This document shows positions 41,462-50,269 of a DNA stretch of 64,000 nt, one piece after another; the first letter of the stretch is position 1; every line of letters begins with the position of its first letter. The notes under the pieces are model-generated. The model did not search any database. It worked only from the letters and a program-made list of their open reading frames with translations, and was not told the DNA's origin. The DNA comes from Thermoplasmata archaeon. GTDB taxonomy: Archaea > Thermoplasmatota > Thermoplasmata > Lutacidiplasmatales > UBA184. The stretch lies in the NCBI GenBank assembly GCA_027315165.1, contig DAHUYN010000002.1:62001-126000 (forward strand), given 5' to 3'. The position numbers and the translations under genes are program-made.

Positions 41462-42217
41462 TCACCGAGCTCCGGGCCGGCGGCGGCGGAGTACGACGAA
41501 GACCGAAACGGCCACGACGAGCGCGGCGATGACCAACAGAGCGTACGCCTCGGTGTCGGGGAGGCCGAGGAAGGTCGTAGAGCCCGGCGGAGTGGCCGAG
41601 CCGCCCGCGCGCGGCGGTCCGCCAGTCGGGACCACCGCGAACTCCTTTGTCGCCGGGCCGCTCGTCGCCCCGGTGACGAGGTCGTGGTACCAGGTCACGC
41701 TCTTCTCGCACTCGACGCCCGTCGCGTTCGTGAAGCCTGCGCAGGAGACGATCCACTGGAACACGTAGTTGACAACGTAGTCGCCGGAGGCGTTCAGTGC
41801 GCCGCCGGAGCCGAACGAGGTGCCTCCGAGCTGGCCGTAGAGCGTCGTGAACGCCGCGCTCGTGCAGATCGAGGTCCAGGCGGTGAGCATCTCCTCGCGG
41901 CCGACCGTGAGGTTCGGGTATCCGCTCTGGTTCACCGGTCGGCTCGCGTTCGACGCCGTGGACCAGTTCTTCAGGAGTGCCGGCAGCCCGTCGTAGATCC
42001 CATCGTAGGTGTTGTTGAGCGTCGCGTTCGAGACCAGCGTGGCGCAGAGCGCTGTCTCGGAGGCGAGGGGACGGAACCCCGGGGTCGCGCCGGCGGGACT
42101 TCCGGTCGTCACGAGCAGCAGGAGAAGGACCGCCGCGAGGACGACGGGCAAGGGCCGTGCGAGGCCGTGCCGTTGCCCCGAGGACCCGAAACGCGAGCGA
42201 TCGTCGGTCGGAGGCAC
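41462..42217 (-). CDS. Secreted or surface-anchored protein of unknown function
   Basis: 251 residues from a GTG. Residues about 22-45 (LPVVLAAVLLLLLVTTGSPAGA) form a signal peptide or signal anchor. The middle is Ser/Thr/Asn-rich with about eight N-x-S/T sites and four Cys that may form disulfides. The end has a Pro/Gly-rich linker, a membrane helix LLVIAALVVAVSVFVVL and an RRRRPGAR tail, the layout of archaeal C-terminally anchored surface proteins. It is first of a row of surface proteins on this strand. The function is unknown. Confidence 0.6.
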   Translation of the reverse strand: MPPTDDRSRFGSSGQRHGLARPLPVVLAAVLLLLLVTTGSPAGATPGFRPLASETALCATLVSNATLNNTYDGIYDGLPALLKNWSTASNASRPVNQSGYPNLTVGREEMLTAWTSICTSAAFTTLYGQLGGTSFGSGGALNASGDYVVNYVFQWIVSCAGFTNATGVECEKSVTWYHDLVTGATSGPATKEFAVVPTGGPPRAGGSATPPGSTTFLGLPDTEAYALLVIAALVVAVSVFVVLRRRRPGAR

Positions 42218-42531
42218 GCTCCGAGGGAGGGTGCCGCGGCAGATGCGCCTTTCGCCTTGGTACGGTGCACCCGTCGAGCGCGGCCGTCGTCGTCGACCGA
42301 GCCTGTTCGCGCTGAGGCCGCCCGAGCCCGTCCGGACGGAGCGCTTCCCGAGAAGCCGCTCCCGCCACCGTAGGCCTCGCAGAGGCGACCGCGTCCGTGC
42401 GAACGGGATCGGCCCGCGGGCAGGGCCTCAGTCGCGTTCGGGGAGCCGTCCTCGGGCGGTCGCGCTCGTCGCGCGGTCGAGCGATCGAGAGAGTCGAACC
42501 GGGGGCCTCTGCTCCGCGTCGGTCGAGACGC
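42218..42531. other. Gene-free stretch
   Basis: Just over 310 bases between two minus-strand surface-protein genes. Open frames here are Arg/Pro-rich and without motifs. No hairpin or promoter stands out beyond the start region of the downstream gene. Confidence 0.4.
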
Positions 42532-43197
42532 CTAGAAGGAGCACCCCTGCCACGCTCCGGAGTACGGTGCGACCTGCATCGCCGTCTGCTCGCTCCACGG
42601 CGAGCCACCGATGACCGCGGTCACGTTCGAGACGAGCTCGTCCTGCACGAGGGGTCCGCTCGACGAGAGGAGGAGGCTCGCGTTCGAGGGGAACCTGAGG
42701 GTGGCGGAGGGGGCCCACTCGAACGTGCCCACGACCTCCGTCGCGAACACCTGCCCGCTCGCGGTCAGGACCTGGAGGGTGATCGTCTCTGAGATCGGAG
42801 CGCAGAGGTCGGACTTCACCTCGAACTCCGTGTGGCCGAGCTGAAGTGTCGGCGCCGAGTACTCGACCCCGAAGAGGTAGCACGCGTTCCCGCCGAGACT
42901 CCAGTTCTGAGGCTGCCCGAGCGCCAGGACGACCGGGACCGGCTGCGACGGTCGCGGGCCTCGAAGGGGACTCGGGCCGAAGGCTCCGATCGCTCCCCCC
43001 GGAGCGACGCCCAGGTGCGGGTGCACCGACGCCGCGCACCCGAGGTCCGGCCCGGAAGAAGCGGTGGCGGAGTTCGACCCGAAGGCGAGGTCGACTCCGA
43101 CGACGAGGAAGAGGATCGCCGCGACGAGAACCACCTGCCACCGTAGTGAGAGAGTGCCGCCCTCGTCGACGGGCGTCGTTTCGACCGTCGTTCTCAT
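42532..43197 (-). CDS. Signal-anchored extracytoplasmic protein
   Basis: 221 residues. A membrane helix at about 20-40 (QVVLVAAILFLVVGVDLAF) puts the remainder outside. That part has beta-strand-like alternation (PVVLALGQPQNWSL, TITLQVLTASGQVFATEVV) and five cysteines. A CATTATG box lies about 30 bases before the ATG. No domain is recognisable. Its place beside two other anchored proteins suggests a cell-surface role. Confidence 0.55.
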   Translation of the reverse strand: MRTTVETTPVDEGGTLSLRWQVVLVAAILFLVVGVDLAFGSNSATASSGPDLGCAASVHPHLGVAPGGAIGAFGPSPLRGPRPSQPVPVVLALGQPQNWSLGGNACYLFGVEYSAPTLQLGHTEFEVKSDLCAPISETITLQVLTASGQVFATEVVGTFEWAPSATLRFPSNASLLLSSSGPLVQDELVSNVTAVIGGSPWSEQTAMQVAPYSGAWQGCSF

Positions 43198-43443
43198 TCT
43201 CGCACTTGCGTAGTACCCTCCCGCTGGGCATAATGGCTGTTCGCAGATACGGCCGTCTCACGGCCGGTCCGTGCGAGGACCCCGTGCGACGGACGGCCTC
43301 GAGCGACCTGCCCCGCGCGAGGGTCGAGCGCTCGCGGGCCGCGCGTTCCGTGGCGCGGTGTCTCCGGGGCCGTGGCTCACAGTCCCGAGTCGACGTCGAG
43401 CTCGTCATCCACTCCGAGGAGACGCCGACCTTAGGAGCATGTC

Positions 43444-44097
43444 GTGTCCTCCCAGAGAACGAGCTTGTTGTCGCCAAGCTCGAGACCAAGACGTACCCGG
43501 ACGCGGCAGGCAGCGTCCACATCCTGGAGACCGGTCCTGCGGCGATCCCCGTGGCCGCCGAACGGCTGGAGGGCGACCTCCCGCGTGACGCGCGCCGCGC
43601 CCCTGGAGTCGTTCGCCGAGAACGTAGGACAGGGTGGGGGAGCCGAAACGAAGCCGCCCCGCCCGCCGGTCGAGCCGGCGCGTGGGCCGCGGCCCACGAC
43701 TCCGACGGGTGTGGGAGCGCTGCCGCGTCCGCGGGACTACTCCCGATCGCGCGCGGAGTCGCACGCCCTCTACCGCGTGGAGCCGGACCCTGAGGACGGG
43801 GACACGTCCGAGTCGCTCGACCTGGACACGGTGGACGGGACGAGAGTGCGCCGCTACACAGCGTGGGAGATGACGAGCGGCCTCGCCGACGACTCCCGCG
43901 AGGCGGACGAGCGCCGCGCCGAGCGAGCCCTGCGCGACCTGAGAGCACGGGGGAAGGCGGCCCGGTCGGCGCCCTCCCGCCTCCCTGAAGGATGCGCAGC
44001 GATGGCCACGGACCCACGGCTGTCGGCGCGCCTCTGCCGCGGAGATCGAACCGCCGAGGTCCAGCGGCTCGAGGGCGCACGAGTCGGATCGCCGTAG
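43444..44097 (+). CDS. Doubtful acidic protein of unknown function
   Basis: Open for 217 residues; the GTG at 43711 (128 residues) is a more likely start. The part from YRVEPDPEDGDTSESLDLDTVDG through RRYTAWEMTSGLADDSREADERRAERALRDL is acidic and has coding-like third-position GC. The first 90 residues are Arg/Pro-rich and probably not translated. No motif is recognised. A competing 88-residue frame on the minus strand (43431-43697) has no better support. Confidence 0.3.
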   Translation: MSSQRTSLLSPSSRPRRTRTRQAASTSWRPVLRRSPWPPNGWRATSRVTRAAPLESFAENVGQGGGAETKPPRPPVEPARGPRPTTPTGVGALPRPRDYSRSRAESHALYRVEPDPEDGDTSESLDLDTVDGTRVRRYTAWEMTSGLADDSREADERRAERALRDLRARGKAARSAPSRLPEGCAAMATDPRLSARLCRGDRTAEVQRLEGARVGSP

Positions 44098-44142
44098 GCG
44101 ACAAGGTCGACGAATCGCCCGGCCGGAGCTCGGGCGCTCCTT

Positions 44143-47133
44143 TCAACGCCTCGCGCTGGCGGAGGCTTGCTCGCCCTCCGCCCGTCGTCGTCGTCGCAGG
44201 ATCCAGACGACGGCTGCTACAGCGGCGCCGACTCCAAGGGCGCCGACAAGATAGAGGTCTGGGACGCCGAAGATCGTCGGGACCACGGTGAGACTCGCCG
44301 ACAGCGAGCCGTTCCCGCCCGCCGCATCGGTTACCGTAACCTCGACCGTGAAGGACCCAGCCCCCGACGGCGCGCAACGGAACGAGGTGAGGTTCCCCGC
44401 GGTGCAGCCCGGGGGCAGCCCGGACCAAGTGAACGAGTAGGGCGGCACTCCTCCAGTGGCGCCGACCGAGAACGTCGCGGCCGAGCCCTGGTTCACGGCG
44501 TTCGGCGTGACCGAGAGAGTGGACACGGAAGGCGGCGGTCGCACCTCAACCGTCGCCGAGGCGTGGGCGGTCCCGCCGATCGAGTCCACGAGCGAAACGA
44601 GCAGGGTGGCGTTGGCAGCCGCGTCCCAGAGGCAGCGGTCCGAGAGCGCCTCGTGGGTGCATGTGGCGCCGACACCCAGCGGGTTCTGGAACGTCGCCGT
44701 CACCGGCGCGACCCCGCCGGAGAGGAGGACCGTCGCCGTGGAGCTCTGGCCAACGTCCGTACGGTTCGGAGCGAAGGAGAAGGCGACGACCTGCAGGGCA
44801 GGGGCGACCCGAAGGGCCTGGGAGGCCGTGACCGTGACACCGAGCAGGTCGGTCGCGGTCAGTACCAGGGTGAAGTTCCCGGAGGCGTTCGCGTAGCAGG
44901 TCACCGTGGTCTGGCCTCCCCAGGGGCACGGCCCGGGAAACCCTGCGACAACGAAGTTGTACGGCGCGTCTCCCCCGGAGGCCGAGGCGCGGAGGGTCAC
45001 CCCCACGCCCACCTCGGCGATCGTCGGAGCCGCCGAGAACTCGGTGAGGCTGAGGGCCGGAAGAACGGTCAGGCTCCCGGCGCTCGTCGTGGTCCATCCG
45101 AAGGCGTCCGACACGGTGTCGATGACCGTGAAGTTCCCGGCCCCCGCGGGGACGCAGGTGAAGTTGGCCGAGTCCTTGGTGAGACAGCCCGAGGGTAGTC
45201 CGGTGTAGTCGAAGGTGAAGGGAGGGGAGCCGCCCGAGAGGTTCGCTACGATGAGGACAGAGGCTCCGAGGTCGATGAGGGAGGGGGAGATGAGGAGGGG
45301 ACGTGCGACCGGACGCGGCTCGACCACGAGCGTCGCGTTCGAGTAGGCCTCGTCGCCGACGGCGTCGTTGGCCCACGCCGTGATCCGAAAGCTGCCGGTA
45401 ACGCCCGGCGTGCAGTTGACGGCCGGCGCGTTGTAGGACCCGCACCCCGTCGGGTATCCGACGAAACCGAAGGTGAAAGGGGGGGTGCCGTTGACGGCGG
45501 TGGCGACAAGCCGGGTGGAGTTCCCGATCGTGACGACAGGGGGGTCGAGCACGAACGAGGAGATGCGCGGGTCCGGATTGACCTGGACGACGACGCGCCG
45601 GGAGGCCTGCAGCCCTCCGCTCCCGGTGGCCGACAGGTTCACCTCGAACGGCCCGGTGACGGTCGGCGTACAGCTGAGGTTCCCCAACGATGGCGAGAGG
45701 CACCCGGGCGGGGTCGCGAAGCTCAGGTTCGCGCCGGATGGGATCGAGGTGGCGTTGAGGGTGAACGTCTGCCCCAGATCGATCGCGGGCCGAGAGAGCC
45801 TGTAGAAGAACAGCGCGCTCGGTCCGAGCGAATAGGCGTAGCCGTTCCAGTTGGAGTAGTTGGCGGTCGCTTCGAGGAGAAGCGTGAAGTTGTCCTCGGC
45901 GTCGTAGGCGAGGCAACATGCGTAGGGGTTCGAAGCGCCCCCCGCCCGAGGAACGGATGCTGGTCCATCCCCGCCCAGGCTTGAGGAGACGTTCGCCCAG
46001 GCACCGTGGTCATAGGTCCATGTGTCGTTCGCAAGGTTGCCGCCAGAGTCAATTCCACCGAAAAGGGCCGGAGTCGACGAGGGGCCGATGTCGGCGGTGA
46101 CGGCTTCAGCGCGCGCGGAAGGGCGGGGCTGGCTCGCATTCGTGACATTCCGCCACGACCCGTTGGTGAACTGCCATGAATCGTTGAGTAGGCTCGCCCC
46201 TCCGCCCTCCCAGCCCCCGAACAGCAGCACGCCGTCGGCGCCGATCGGAAGCAGGGCGGCGGCGACCCTCTGGGAGGGCTGAGCTGTCGATCGGTTGGTC
46301 ACGTTCCGCCAGATGCCCGCGTGGAACGTCCACGTGTCGTTGAGGGGTTGATCCCTGCAGATCGTGAAGTACCAGCAGTCGCCTCCGAACAGGACGACCT
46401 CGCCGGAGGCCGCATCGTACGCAAGCGAGTTCGCCGTCCGTGCCGCCGGCATGGTCGGCGACATCGAGGTCACGTTGCTCCAGGTGCCGGCGGAGTAGAC
46501 CCAGGTGACCGGGGTCTGAATGAAGGGTGGTGCTCCCTCGAACAGGACCACGTAGCCATCGCTGGCGTCATAGACCATCTCTGCGGAGTCCCCGCCGCCG
46601 GAAGGCGGCTGGGGGAGGTTTCGGTCTTCGGACCAGGAGCCGTGGTCGAAGATCCACGTGTTCGTAGGGTAATCGCTCGCTGCGGTATCGGAATAGAAGA
46701 CGAAGTAGCCGTCCTTCGCGTCGTACGCGAGCGTCGCACCCCAGTCGCGGATCGCGGTCGGTGTCGGAGCCTCGGGCTGGCCGAGCGTGGAGGTCAGATT
46801 CAGCCAGACGCCGAGCTCCGGAGCAGGGGGAGCGGTCGGTAGATTCGAGCCGCACGGCACGGGCCCACCCATGCGGCAGATGGTTCGAAGGCCGTTGGGC
46901 TCAGAGGGCCCACTCACCCGACTCATCGGGCTTTTCGGGAAGTGCCCCACCGGCGCGGCAGGTGCAGCGGCGCTGGTGGGGGAGTTCGAGGACAGGTTCC
47001 CAAGGCCGGCGGGTGCGATCAGCACGACCAGGCACAGGGCGACAGTCGCGATCTCCCACCGTCTCATCGCGCGAGCTCGCAACACCGCAGGCCCAGAGAC
47101 GCCCGGTGTCTTGACGGTTTGGAACCGTATCAC
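44143..47133 (-). CDS. Large surface protein with Kelch-like and Ig/PKD-like repeats
   Basis: 996 residues from a GTG at 47133 that lies 20-25 bases after a TATA-like TTCTATAGA; the ATG at 47067 is an alternative. A signal helix (ATVALCLVVLIAPAGL) is followed by Kelch-type beta-propeller units (residues about 120-410) with repeated patterns such as YDAASGEVVLFGG, NDTWTFHAGIWRNVTN and ARTANSLAYD. Then five or more Ig/PKD-like repeats of about 85 residues follow. The end is a membrane helix plus RRRRR. N-x-S/T sites are numerous, so it is probably glycosylated. It is likely to bind ligands at the cell surface. Confidence 0.75.
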   Translation of the reverse strand: MIRFQTVKTPGVSGPAVLRARAMRRWEIATVALCLVVLIAPAGLGNLSSNSPTSAAAPAAPVGHFPKSPMSRVSGPSEPNGLRTICRMGGPVPCGSNLPTAPPAPELGVWLNLTSTLGQPEAPTPTAIRDWGATLAYDAKDGYFVFYSDTAASDYPTNTWIFDHGSWSEDRNLPQPPSGGGDSAEMVYDASDGYVVLFEGAPPFIQTPVTWVYSAGTWSNVTSMSPTMPAARTANSLAYDAASGEVVLFGGDCWYFTICRDQPLNDTWTFHAGIWRNVTNRSTAQPSQRVAAALLPIGADGVLLFGGWEGGGASLLNDSWQFTNGSWRNVTNASQPRPSARAEAVTADIGPSSTPALFGGIDSGGNLANDTWTYDHGAWANVSSSLGGDGPASVPRAGGASNPYACCLAYDAEDNFTLLLEATANYSNWNGYAYSLGPSALFFYRLSRPAIDLGQTFTLNATSIPSGANLSFATPPGCLSPSLGNLSCTPTVTGPFEVNLSATGSGGLQASRRVVVQVNPDPRISSFVLDPPVVTIGNSTRLVATAVNGTPPFTFGFVGYPTGCGSYNAPAVNCTPGVTGSFRITAWANDAVGDEAYSNATLVVEPRPVARPLLISPSLIDLGASVLIVANLSGGSPPFTFDYTGLPSGCLTKDSANFTCVPAGAGNFTVIDTVSDAFGWTTTSAGSLTVLPALSLTEFSAAPTIAEVGVGVTLRASASGGDAPYNFVVAGFPGPCPWGGQTTVTCYANASGNFTLVLTATDLLGVTVTASQALRVAPALQVVAFSFAPNRTDVGQSSTATVLLSGGVAPVTATFQNPLGVGATCTHEALSDRCLWDAAANATLLVSLVDSIGGTAHASATVEVRPPPSVSTLSVTPNAVNQGSAATFSVGATGGVPPYSFTWSGLPPGCTAGNLTSFRCAPSGAGSFTVEVTVTDAAGGNGSLSASLTVVPTIFGVPDLYLVGALGVGAAVAAVVWILRRRRRAEGEQASASARR

Positions 47134-47387
47134 TGCACATCTAGTGACATTCTATAGAACCGCGTCACCGCTGCCGATTGACCGAGTATACGAGTCTCGC
47201 ATCCGACGATTAGAAGTAGGATGTGGGCGTACGATGTCCCTTCACGAATCGTGCCTTGACGGAGGCGAGAGCCCTCCGGCCCATGAACCTGTCGCGGCAC
47301 TCAACGGAACTTGGACAGCGGAGGCGTTTTCTCGAGGTAAATCGTGTAGCCACAGGTTGGGGTCTCTTTGGGGCTCCGATGCTCCGC

Positions 47388-47390
47388 TAA
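47388..47390. repeat. IS target duplication, left copy (TAA)
   Basis: TAA directly before the left inverted repeat; the same TAA follows the right inverted repeat at 48597-48599. Confidence 0.6.
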
Positions 47391-47458
47391 GAGCCTAGCC
47401 GGAAACCCACTTTCGAGTCGAAGCCGGTCTTGACCTCCTGTCGCCGCAAATCTCGTGA

Positions 47459-48273
47459 GTGCTCGTCGACCCGTCGATCCCACCCGGTTACGATCTCCCC
47501 GTTTCTCTCTGGCGACGGGTCGCACCACTCCTTCCACGCCACCTTTCCTCGCCTCGGGGAGGACGGCCGCGGGCCGACGATCGCCGTTGCTTCACGGGCA
47601 TCGTGTACATCCTCCGGACGGGCATCCAATGGGGAGCGCTCCCTCGGTGCTTCGGTCCCAAGAGCACCGTCCACGATCTCTTCCAAGAGTGCTGCGCCTC
47701 GGGGATCTTCGAGCGACGGTGGATGGAGGCGCTCCTCTCCTACGACGACAAGACCGGGGTGAGCTGGGCTTGGCAGTCGATGGACGGAACCCTGACCAAG
47801 GCCCCACACGGCGGCGAGAGAACGGGCCCCAACCCAACCGACCGAGGGAAGTCCGGCGTCACGCGGAGCCTCTCCACCGACGGTCGCGGCGTGCCGCTCG
47901 GAGTAGTGGTAGCTCCCGCCAATCGGAACGACTGCAAGCTGGTCGAGGGTACTTTGGAGACCAGGCCCTTCGACCTCCTCGGGGTACGCGACAGCGGATC
48001 TGTTTGGACAAGGGGTACGACTTCCCGGAGGTGGAGGAAGTCGTCGATGCCGACTGGTTCGAGAGCCCCATACGCCGGGGAGGGGAAACGGTCGAAGGTC
48101 GGCGCGAGCTCCTCCGAGCTCGCGCGCACCGGTGGGTCGTCGAGAGGACCCATTCGTGGATGAACCGATTCCGGCGGCTCCTGATCCGGTGGGAGTAGAA
48201 GGTCGCCAACTACCTCGCGCTGGTCCACCGGGCGTGTGGGCGGATCACGCTGCGCGCGGCCCGACTTCTATAA
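47459..48273 (+). pseudogene. IS5-family transposase, frameshifted and with a premature stop
   Basis: The first frame (from 47459) encodes the N-terminal part and the first catalytic Asp region (WAWQSMDGTLTKAP, DRGKSGVTRSLSTDGRG, ANRNDCKLVEGTL). The rest continues one base back in phase from about 47960-47995: RICLDKGYDFPEVEE holds the second Asp and WVVERTHSWMNRFRRLLIRWE the Glu. A minus-one shift would join them and might be programmed, as in other IS427-group elements. After RWE comes TAG, then KVANYLALVHRACG and a final TAA at 48271, so a nonsense mutation removes the tail. It is probably inactive. Confidence 0.75.
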
Positions 48274-48580
48274 GCGGCGTCGGACTCCCCCGGCGTGCCG
48301 TGACGGGGAGAAGGGGGGAGCGCCGGGTGAACCGGCCAAGCCACCGAATGGGCTTGCGTTTCCGATCGCGTGCGTCACCGACGACTGCGACGCCCAAACG
48401 ATGTTCGCTCATCCGGGCAGTGCGCCCTTCAAGGGGGGAATGTTCCTCGATCTCGGATGGGTAGCGATGTCGGAACCGGACGAACGATCGGTTCTGTACA
48501 TGTGCCCGAAGTGCATCACGAAAACGATCGTCGAGGTCGACGAGGAGAGGGCCTCGGCTCGGCGGGTCAGGAAGCGCTAG
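48236..48580 (+). CDS. Zinc-ribbon passenger gene inside the IS
   Basis: Up to 114 residues from a GTG at 48236, overlapping the transposase tail; a later start is likely because the first 45 residues overlap that gene and look non-native. The core ACVTDDCDAQTMF, FLDLGWVAMSEPDE and LYMCPKCITKTIVEVDEE holds two Cys pairs (CxxxxC and CPKC), the layout of a zinc ribbon. It ends exactly at the right inverted repeat. It is not a usual transposase part and may be an accessory or cargo gene. I do not recognise the family. Confidence 0.55.
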   Translation: MGGSRCARPDFYKRRRTPPACRDGEKGGAPGEPAKPPNGLAFPIACVTDDCDAQTMFAHPGSAPFKGGMFLDLGWVAMSEPDERSVLYMCPKCITKTIVEVDEERASARRVRKR

Positions 48581-48596
48581 GTTTCCGGATAGGCTC

Positions 48597-48599
48597 TAA
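48597..48599. repeat. IS target duplication, right copy (TAA)
   Basis: TAA directly after the right inverted repeat, pairing with 47388-47390. Confidence 0.6.
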
Positions 48600-48646
48600 G
48601 GCGGGGCATTCTGGTATGGGTTCCGGGGCCATTGGTACTACCCCCC

Positions 48647-48883
48647 ATGGTCCATCTGCGCCTCTGGCTCGACAAGGTCGTACGGGCCGCTCCATCGGAA
48701 GGAGGTGCGACAGACCCAGCGTCCGACCTGGCGGCGATTGAACTCGCCTCGCCTCCCCTTCCGGGAGATGCCCTTCCGAGGGACGACTGGCTAGCCTCCG
48801 AAGGACGGGACCGGTCCCTCTGTGAACGTCGCTACGCGCTTGAGGGCCTTTCAACCGCCAACCTGGCGGGTTCGGGGGGGTGA
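48647..48883 (+). CDS. Doubtful short protein downstream of the IS
   Basis: 78 residues from an ATG preceded by CCCCCC. It starts MVHLRLWLDKVVRAA and continues with an acidic, helix-like sequence rich in Ala, Leu and Asp. I see no motif, promoter or conserved pattern. It could be a chance open frame; it is listed because it fills the gap between the IS and the divergent gene. Confidence 0.22.
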   Translation: MVHLRLWLDKVVRAAPSEGGATDPASDLAAIELASPPLPGDALPRDDWLASEGRDRSLCERRYALEGLSTANLAGSGG

Positions 48884-48939
48884 GGGGGAGGGTCGCCGAC
48901 GGGAGTGCGGACACGTGCCGCGGGAATCGCGATCGTTGA

Positions 48940-49836
48940 CTACTCTGCCATCGACTGGAACAGCGGGACCTTGCAACCACTCGTGATGATTCCGACGAGG
49001 AGCCGAAACTTGTTCAACTGTCGGGAGGTCGATTCGAGCTGTCCACACTTCGGGCACAGGTAGAGGGGTGTCGGTTCGGGTGAGGGAAACCCCGGGATCA
49101 GGTCCTCCACACGGGTGGGAATCGGTTCTTCGCTAGCCGCCGGGGCCGAGAACCCATGTTCGAGACGGTCCAGTCCGGCGGCGAGCGTGGTCGCCACCTC
49201 GACGTAGGCGGCCGCAGGGACGGCCGTGTCATACTCCACGTACAACGTGACGTGGGGGAAGGAACCGACGAGAATGGGAGCAACCCGGGAATCCAGGAAC
49301 TTCGAGGGACCCAGGACCGACTCCCACCGCTGAAGGGCGGAGGTCCAGAACGGCGACCGGAGCTCTGCGTCGGCCCCAGGAAAGGACGCGGCAACGACCA
49401 GAGGACGCCCGGACGGCGTATGGCCGACGGTCCTGGTCGCCCCGGGACTGAGCCGCTCGATCGCCGCCAGGCCTAACCGAGCTGCTAAGGAGAGCCGATT
49501 CATCGCGAGCTTCCCGGGTAGCGAACCGAAGACGACCCAAGGCAATCGGCGCTCCGCTTCGCGTCCCGCGGGGGCCCAACGCATCTGCGCTGTCAACTCG
49601 AGCAAGGTCGCTCCGGCGAGGGGGGGCTTGATTTGCCACGCTCGCCCGGCGATCGTTCCGTACAGCCTGGTCTGGGCAAACCGAGCCTCCGCCTCGGAGT
49701 CCGCGACGGCGCGGGGGAGCGGCTGACGATTGCGGGCGGCGAGGGCGACCCGGCCGGGGATCGTGACACTGAGTAAGCCGGGCATGGCCCGCCTCAGCGC
49801 ATCGGACAGGGCGCTTCCGATAGGAGCGTCGGCCAT
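48940..49836 (-). CDS. Unrecognised protein with C-terminal zinc-knuckle half
   Basis: 298 residues from the ATG at 49836. The main body is mixed alpha/beta (LSVTIPGRVALAARNRQPLP, RLPWVVFGSLPGKLAMNRLS, PLVVAASFPGADAEL, HVTLYVEYDTAVPAAAYVEV). Near the C-terminus LYLCPKCGQLESTSRQLNKF contributes one CxxC pair, but a partner pair is not visible except a late Cys (SGCKVP). Several similar-looking strands suggest internal duplication. No family is recognised. It has its own promoter. Confidence 0.5.
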   Translation of the reverse strand: MADAPIGSALSDALRRAMPGLLSVTIPGRVALAARNRQPLPRAVADSEAEARFAQTRLYGTIAGRAWQIKPPLAGATLLELTAQMRWAPAGREAERRLPWVVFGSLPGKLAMNRLSLAARLGLAAIERLSPGATRTVGHTPSGRPLVVAASFPGADAELRSPFWTSALQRWESVLGPSKFLDSRVAPILVGSFPHVTLYVEYDTAVPAAAYVEVATTLAAGLDRLEHGFSAPAASEEPIPTRVEDLIPGFPSPEPTPLYLCPKCGQLESTSRQLNKFRLLVGIITSGCKVPLFQSMAE

Positions 49837-49863
49837 CCGGAGTTCCTCGTACTAGCGTCGCTA

Positions 49864-49869
49864 CTTAAG
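49864..49869 (-). promoter_or_regulatory. TATA-like box
   Basis: CTTAAG, 28-33 bases before the ATG at 49836. Confidence 0.6.
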
Positions 49870-50102
49870 ATGAATGGCGGGGAAACCCTACACACCGGGG
49901 CGTGACGAGCCAGGCGGCTGGGGTTTCCCTGGCACGCGGTCACGAAGTGGAAGGCGACGCTCAGGCAAACGCGCGCCCTGCGGGGGGACGCCCTCAAGCG
50001 GTCGAGGCGGTCCCTGGTCGCGCCCCCTCCCGCTGAGCCCGCGCCGTAGATCGCGGGGCGGCCCCCGACTCTCGGGGCACTCGAGTCGGGCGCAGAGGGG
50101 GG
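49870..50102. other. Intergenic stretch before a tRNA-type promoter
   Basis: About 230 bases with no convincing gene; open frames are short and low-complexity. It is bounded by the CTTAAG box of the minus-strand gene and by a strong plus-strand TATA box at 50103. Confidence 0.4.
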
Positions 50103-50111
50103 TATTTAAAA
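50103..50111 (+). promoter_or_regulatory. Strong TATA box pointing at the tRNA region
   Basis: TATTTAAAA on the plus strand. A tRNA-like 5' segment (GGCTCCGTAGTATAG) begins about 40 bases after its centre, the normal distance for archaeal tRNA promoters, yet the only complete tRNA nearby is on the minus strand. Confidence 0.45.
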
Positions 50112-50173
50112 GACCCAAGGGGGCGGAGGCCGGTCCCACTTACGAGGCTCCGTAGTATAGCGCCTCCGCGGTA

Positions 50174-50246
50174 TGGGCCGGGACGGATTCGAACCGTCGA
50201 TCTCCGCGTTGTAAGCGCGGCGTCCTAACCGCTAGACCACCGGCCC
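50174..50246 (-). tRNA. tRNA-Val (anticodon UAC)
   Basis: 73 bases with all four arms. Acceptor GGGCCGG pairs with CCGGCCC plus discriminator A; the D-arm is GTCTAGCGGTTAGGAC; the anticodon arm CCGCG-CTTACAA-CGCGG presents TAC; the T-arm is GACGG-TTCGAAT-CCGTC. No intron is present and no CCA is encoded. It lies 24 bases after the archaeosine synthase stop on the same strand. Confidence 0.95.
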
Positions 50247-50269
50247 GAGGTCGCGAGATGGGGGCCGGG

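Larger units (their letters stand above)
47391..48596 (+). mobile_element. IS5-family insertion sequence with passenger gene
   Basis: The left end GAGCCTAGCCGGAAACC (47391-47407) and the reverse complement of the right end GAGCCTATCCGGAAACC (48580-48596) match at 16 of 17 bases. The unit is flanked by TAA on both sides, fitting the YTAR-like duplications of IS5 relatives. It is 1206 bp long and encodes a transposase in two frames and a second small gene after it. The D-D-E layout (TMDG-like, CLDKGYD, WVVERTHSWMNRFRRLL) places it in the IS5/IS427 group. Confidence 0.85.

Noticed and set aside
50146-50246. A complete plus-strand tRNA starting at GGCTCCG
   Set aside because: The acceptor cannot pair with a downstream 3' half, no anticodon stem follows, and the only complete cloverleaf is the minus-strand tRNA-Val.
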